A stretch of DNA of 64,000 nt from JAHEEL01 sp942491345 (GTDB lineage Bacteria; Actinomycetota; Acidimicrobiia; Spongiisociales; UBA5794), in the NCBI GenBank assembly GCA_942491345.1, contig CALOAN010000044.1, positions 124,001 through 188,000 on the forward strand, read 5' to 3'. Positions 63,603-64,000 of the stretch are shown here, in pieces. Each line of letters opens with the position of its first letter. Within the stretch, counting starts at the first letter, position 1. The notes below the pieces were generated by a model. That model saw nothing but the letters and a program-made list of their open reading frames with translations. It had not been told where the DNA came from and did not search any database. The position numbers and the translations under genes are program-made.

Positions 63603-63631
63603 AGCGTACTGTCTCCCCGGTCGACAGTAAA
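63603..63631 (-). promoter_or_regulatory. predicted promoter for the DAHP synthase leader
   Basis: A -35-like TTTACT (63631-63626) and a -10-like TACGCT (63608-63603, TANNNT) are 17 bp apart. Seven bases lie between the -10 and the GTG of the leader frame. This fits a leaderless transcript. Confidence 0.5.
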
Positions 63632-63664
63632 GCCGTGTCTTTCAACGCGAATCCGATTCGTCGG

Positions 63665-63862
63665 TCAGGAAACGGAGATCCAGACCGAAACAACGAGCAC
63701 AACGGCGCCAGCCAAGGGCAACAAGACTTCCACCGCGTCCCGGATCGGACCGACGAGGCGGCGTTCCGGATGAGTCCCCAACTCGCGGACGACGACGGCA
63801 ATCAGCCCACCCAGCAACATGATGGATCCCGCAAGCAAGACAGAGAAGTCCAGCGTGCTCAT
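63665..63862 (-). CDS. small two-helix membrane protein
   Basis: 65 residues from the ATG at 63862, 8-9 nt after GGGGAGGG. Two helices (VLLAGSIMLLGGLIAVVV and VLLPLAGAVVLVVSVWI) are joined by a basic loop. No family was recognised. Confidence 0.55.
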   Translation of the reverse strand: MSTLDFSVLLAGSIMLLGGLIAVVVRELGTHPERRLVGPIRDAVEVLLPLAGAVVLVVSVWISVS

Positions 63863-63920
63863 CGCGCGAACCCTCCCCTTTCCATTGGCCACCGGCTGCT
63901 GAAAACTGGCGGCTTATGGG

Positions 63921-63998
63921 TCATCCCAACACCAACACATCGATCGCGATGGCAAGGAAGACCCCTGCTAGGTAGCCGTTCGTGGCCGCGAAATACCG
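63921..63998 (-). CDS. 3' end of a membrane protein, truncated by window edge
   Basis: Only the last 25 codons are present (RYFAATNGYLAGVFLAIAI plus DVLVLG). The hydrophobic end could come from a polytopic protein; the family cannot be read. Confidence 0.4.
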   Translation of the reverse strand, partial: RYFAATNGYLAGVFLAIAIDVLVLG

Positions 63999-64000
63999 CA

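Overview
This 64 kb window is GC-rich, densely packed bacterial chromosome. It has many ATGA/GTGA start-stop overlaps, frequent GTG/TTG starts, and exported proteins with long Thr/Ser/Pro linkers. Together with the caa3-type oxidase operon, two dedicated ABC-import operons and no outer-membrane genes, this suggests an actinobacterium, most like Acidimicrobiia. The taxonomy is inference only; no rRNA or other marker gene is present. No prophage, CRISPR array or complete insertion sequence was seen.

Layout. 0-12 kb: 3' part of an M20 peptidase, a secreted propeller-like protein, an orphan histidine kinase, malic enzyme, a ClC-CBS-RCK_C protein, mannose-1-phosphate guanylyltransferase and an S9 oligopeptidase. 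12-16 kb: a LOG-family gene translationally coupled to a betaine/choline-type ABC importer, with a 161 bp MITE-like element inside the operon. 17-26 kb: a Dpp/Opp-type peptide importer whose binding protein is circularly permuted, then a flavin-reductase-like, M20 peptidase and DUF1611/DgcN-like operon. 26-32 kb: HerA-like ATPase, AbiEi-DUF559 protein, CBS protein and a sigma-70 factor. 32-40 kb: an envelope region with two membrane proteins sharing an unrecognised exported domain, a fused BY-kinase-like ATPase/LytR-CpsA-Psr protein whose P-loop lacks its lysine, a repeat-stalk surface protein and a second orphan kinase. 40-47 kb: ctaC-ctaD-ctaE-ctaF-ctaG, YibE/F and a membrane-anchored XRE protein. 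47-52 kb: acyl-CoA synthetase, PPK2, small genes, tRNA-Sec, GNAT and CBS proteins. 52-58 kb: a branched-chain amino-acid-type importer (livHMGF plus a convergent binding protein). 58-64 kb: hflX, phoH, gpsA, tag, and a DAHP synthase-chorismate mutase fusion preceded by an aromatic-rich leader peptide.

Three repeat systems lie over this. (1) Heptamer arrays of GTCTCNN/GAGACNN at seven loci, often with opposed arms that can fold back. (2) A dispersed element of about 55 bp in ten copies at five loci, including a 121 bp inverted pair between divergent genes and four tandem copies with an exact 60 bp period. (3) A 161 bp MITE-like element with TA flanks.

The strongest candidates for new biology are the degenerate ATPase-LCP fusion with its paired exported-domain proteins, the permuted peptide-binding protein, the aromatic-rich leader before the DAHP synthase-mutase gene, and the heptamer and 55 bp repeat families.
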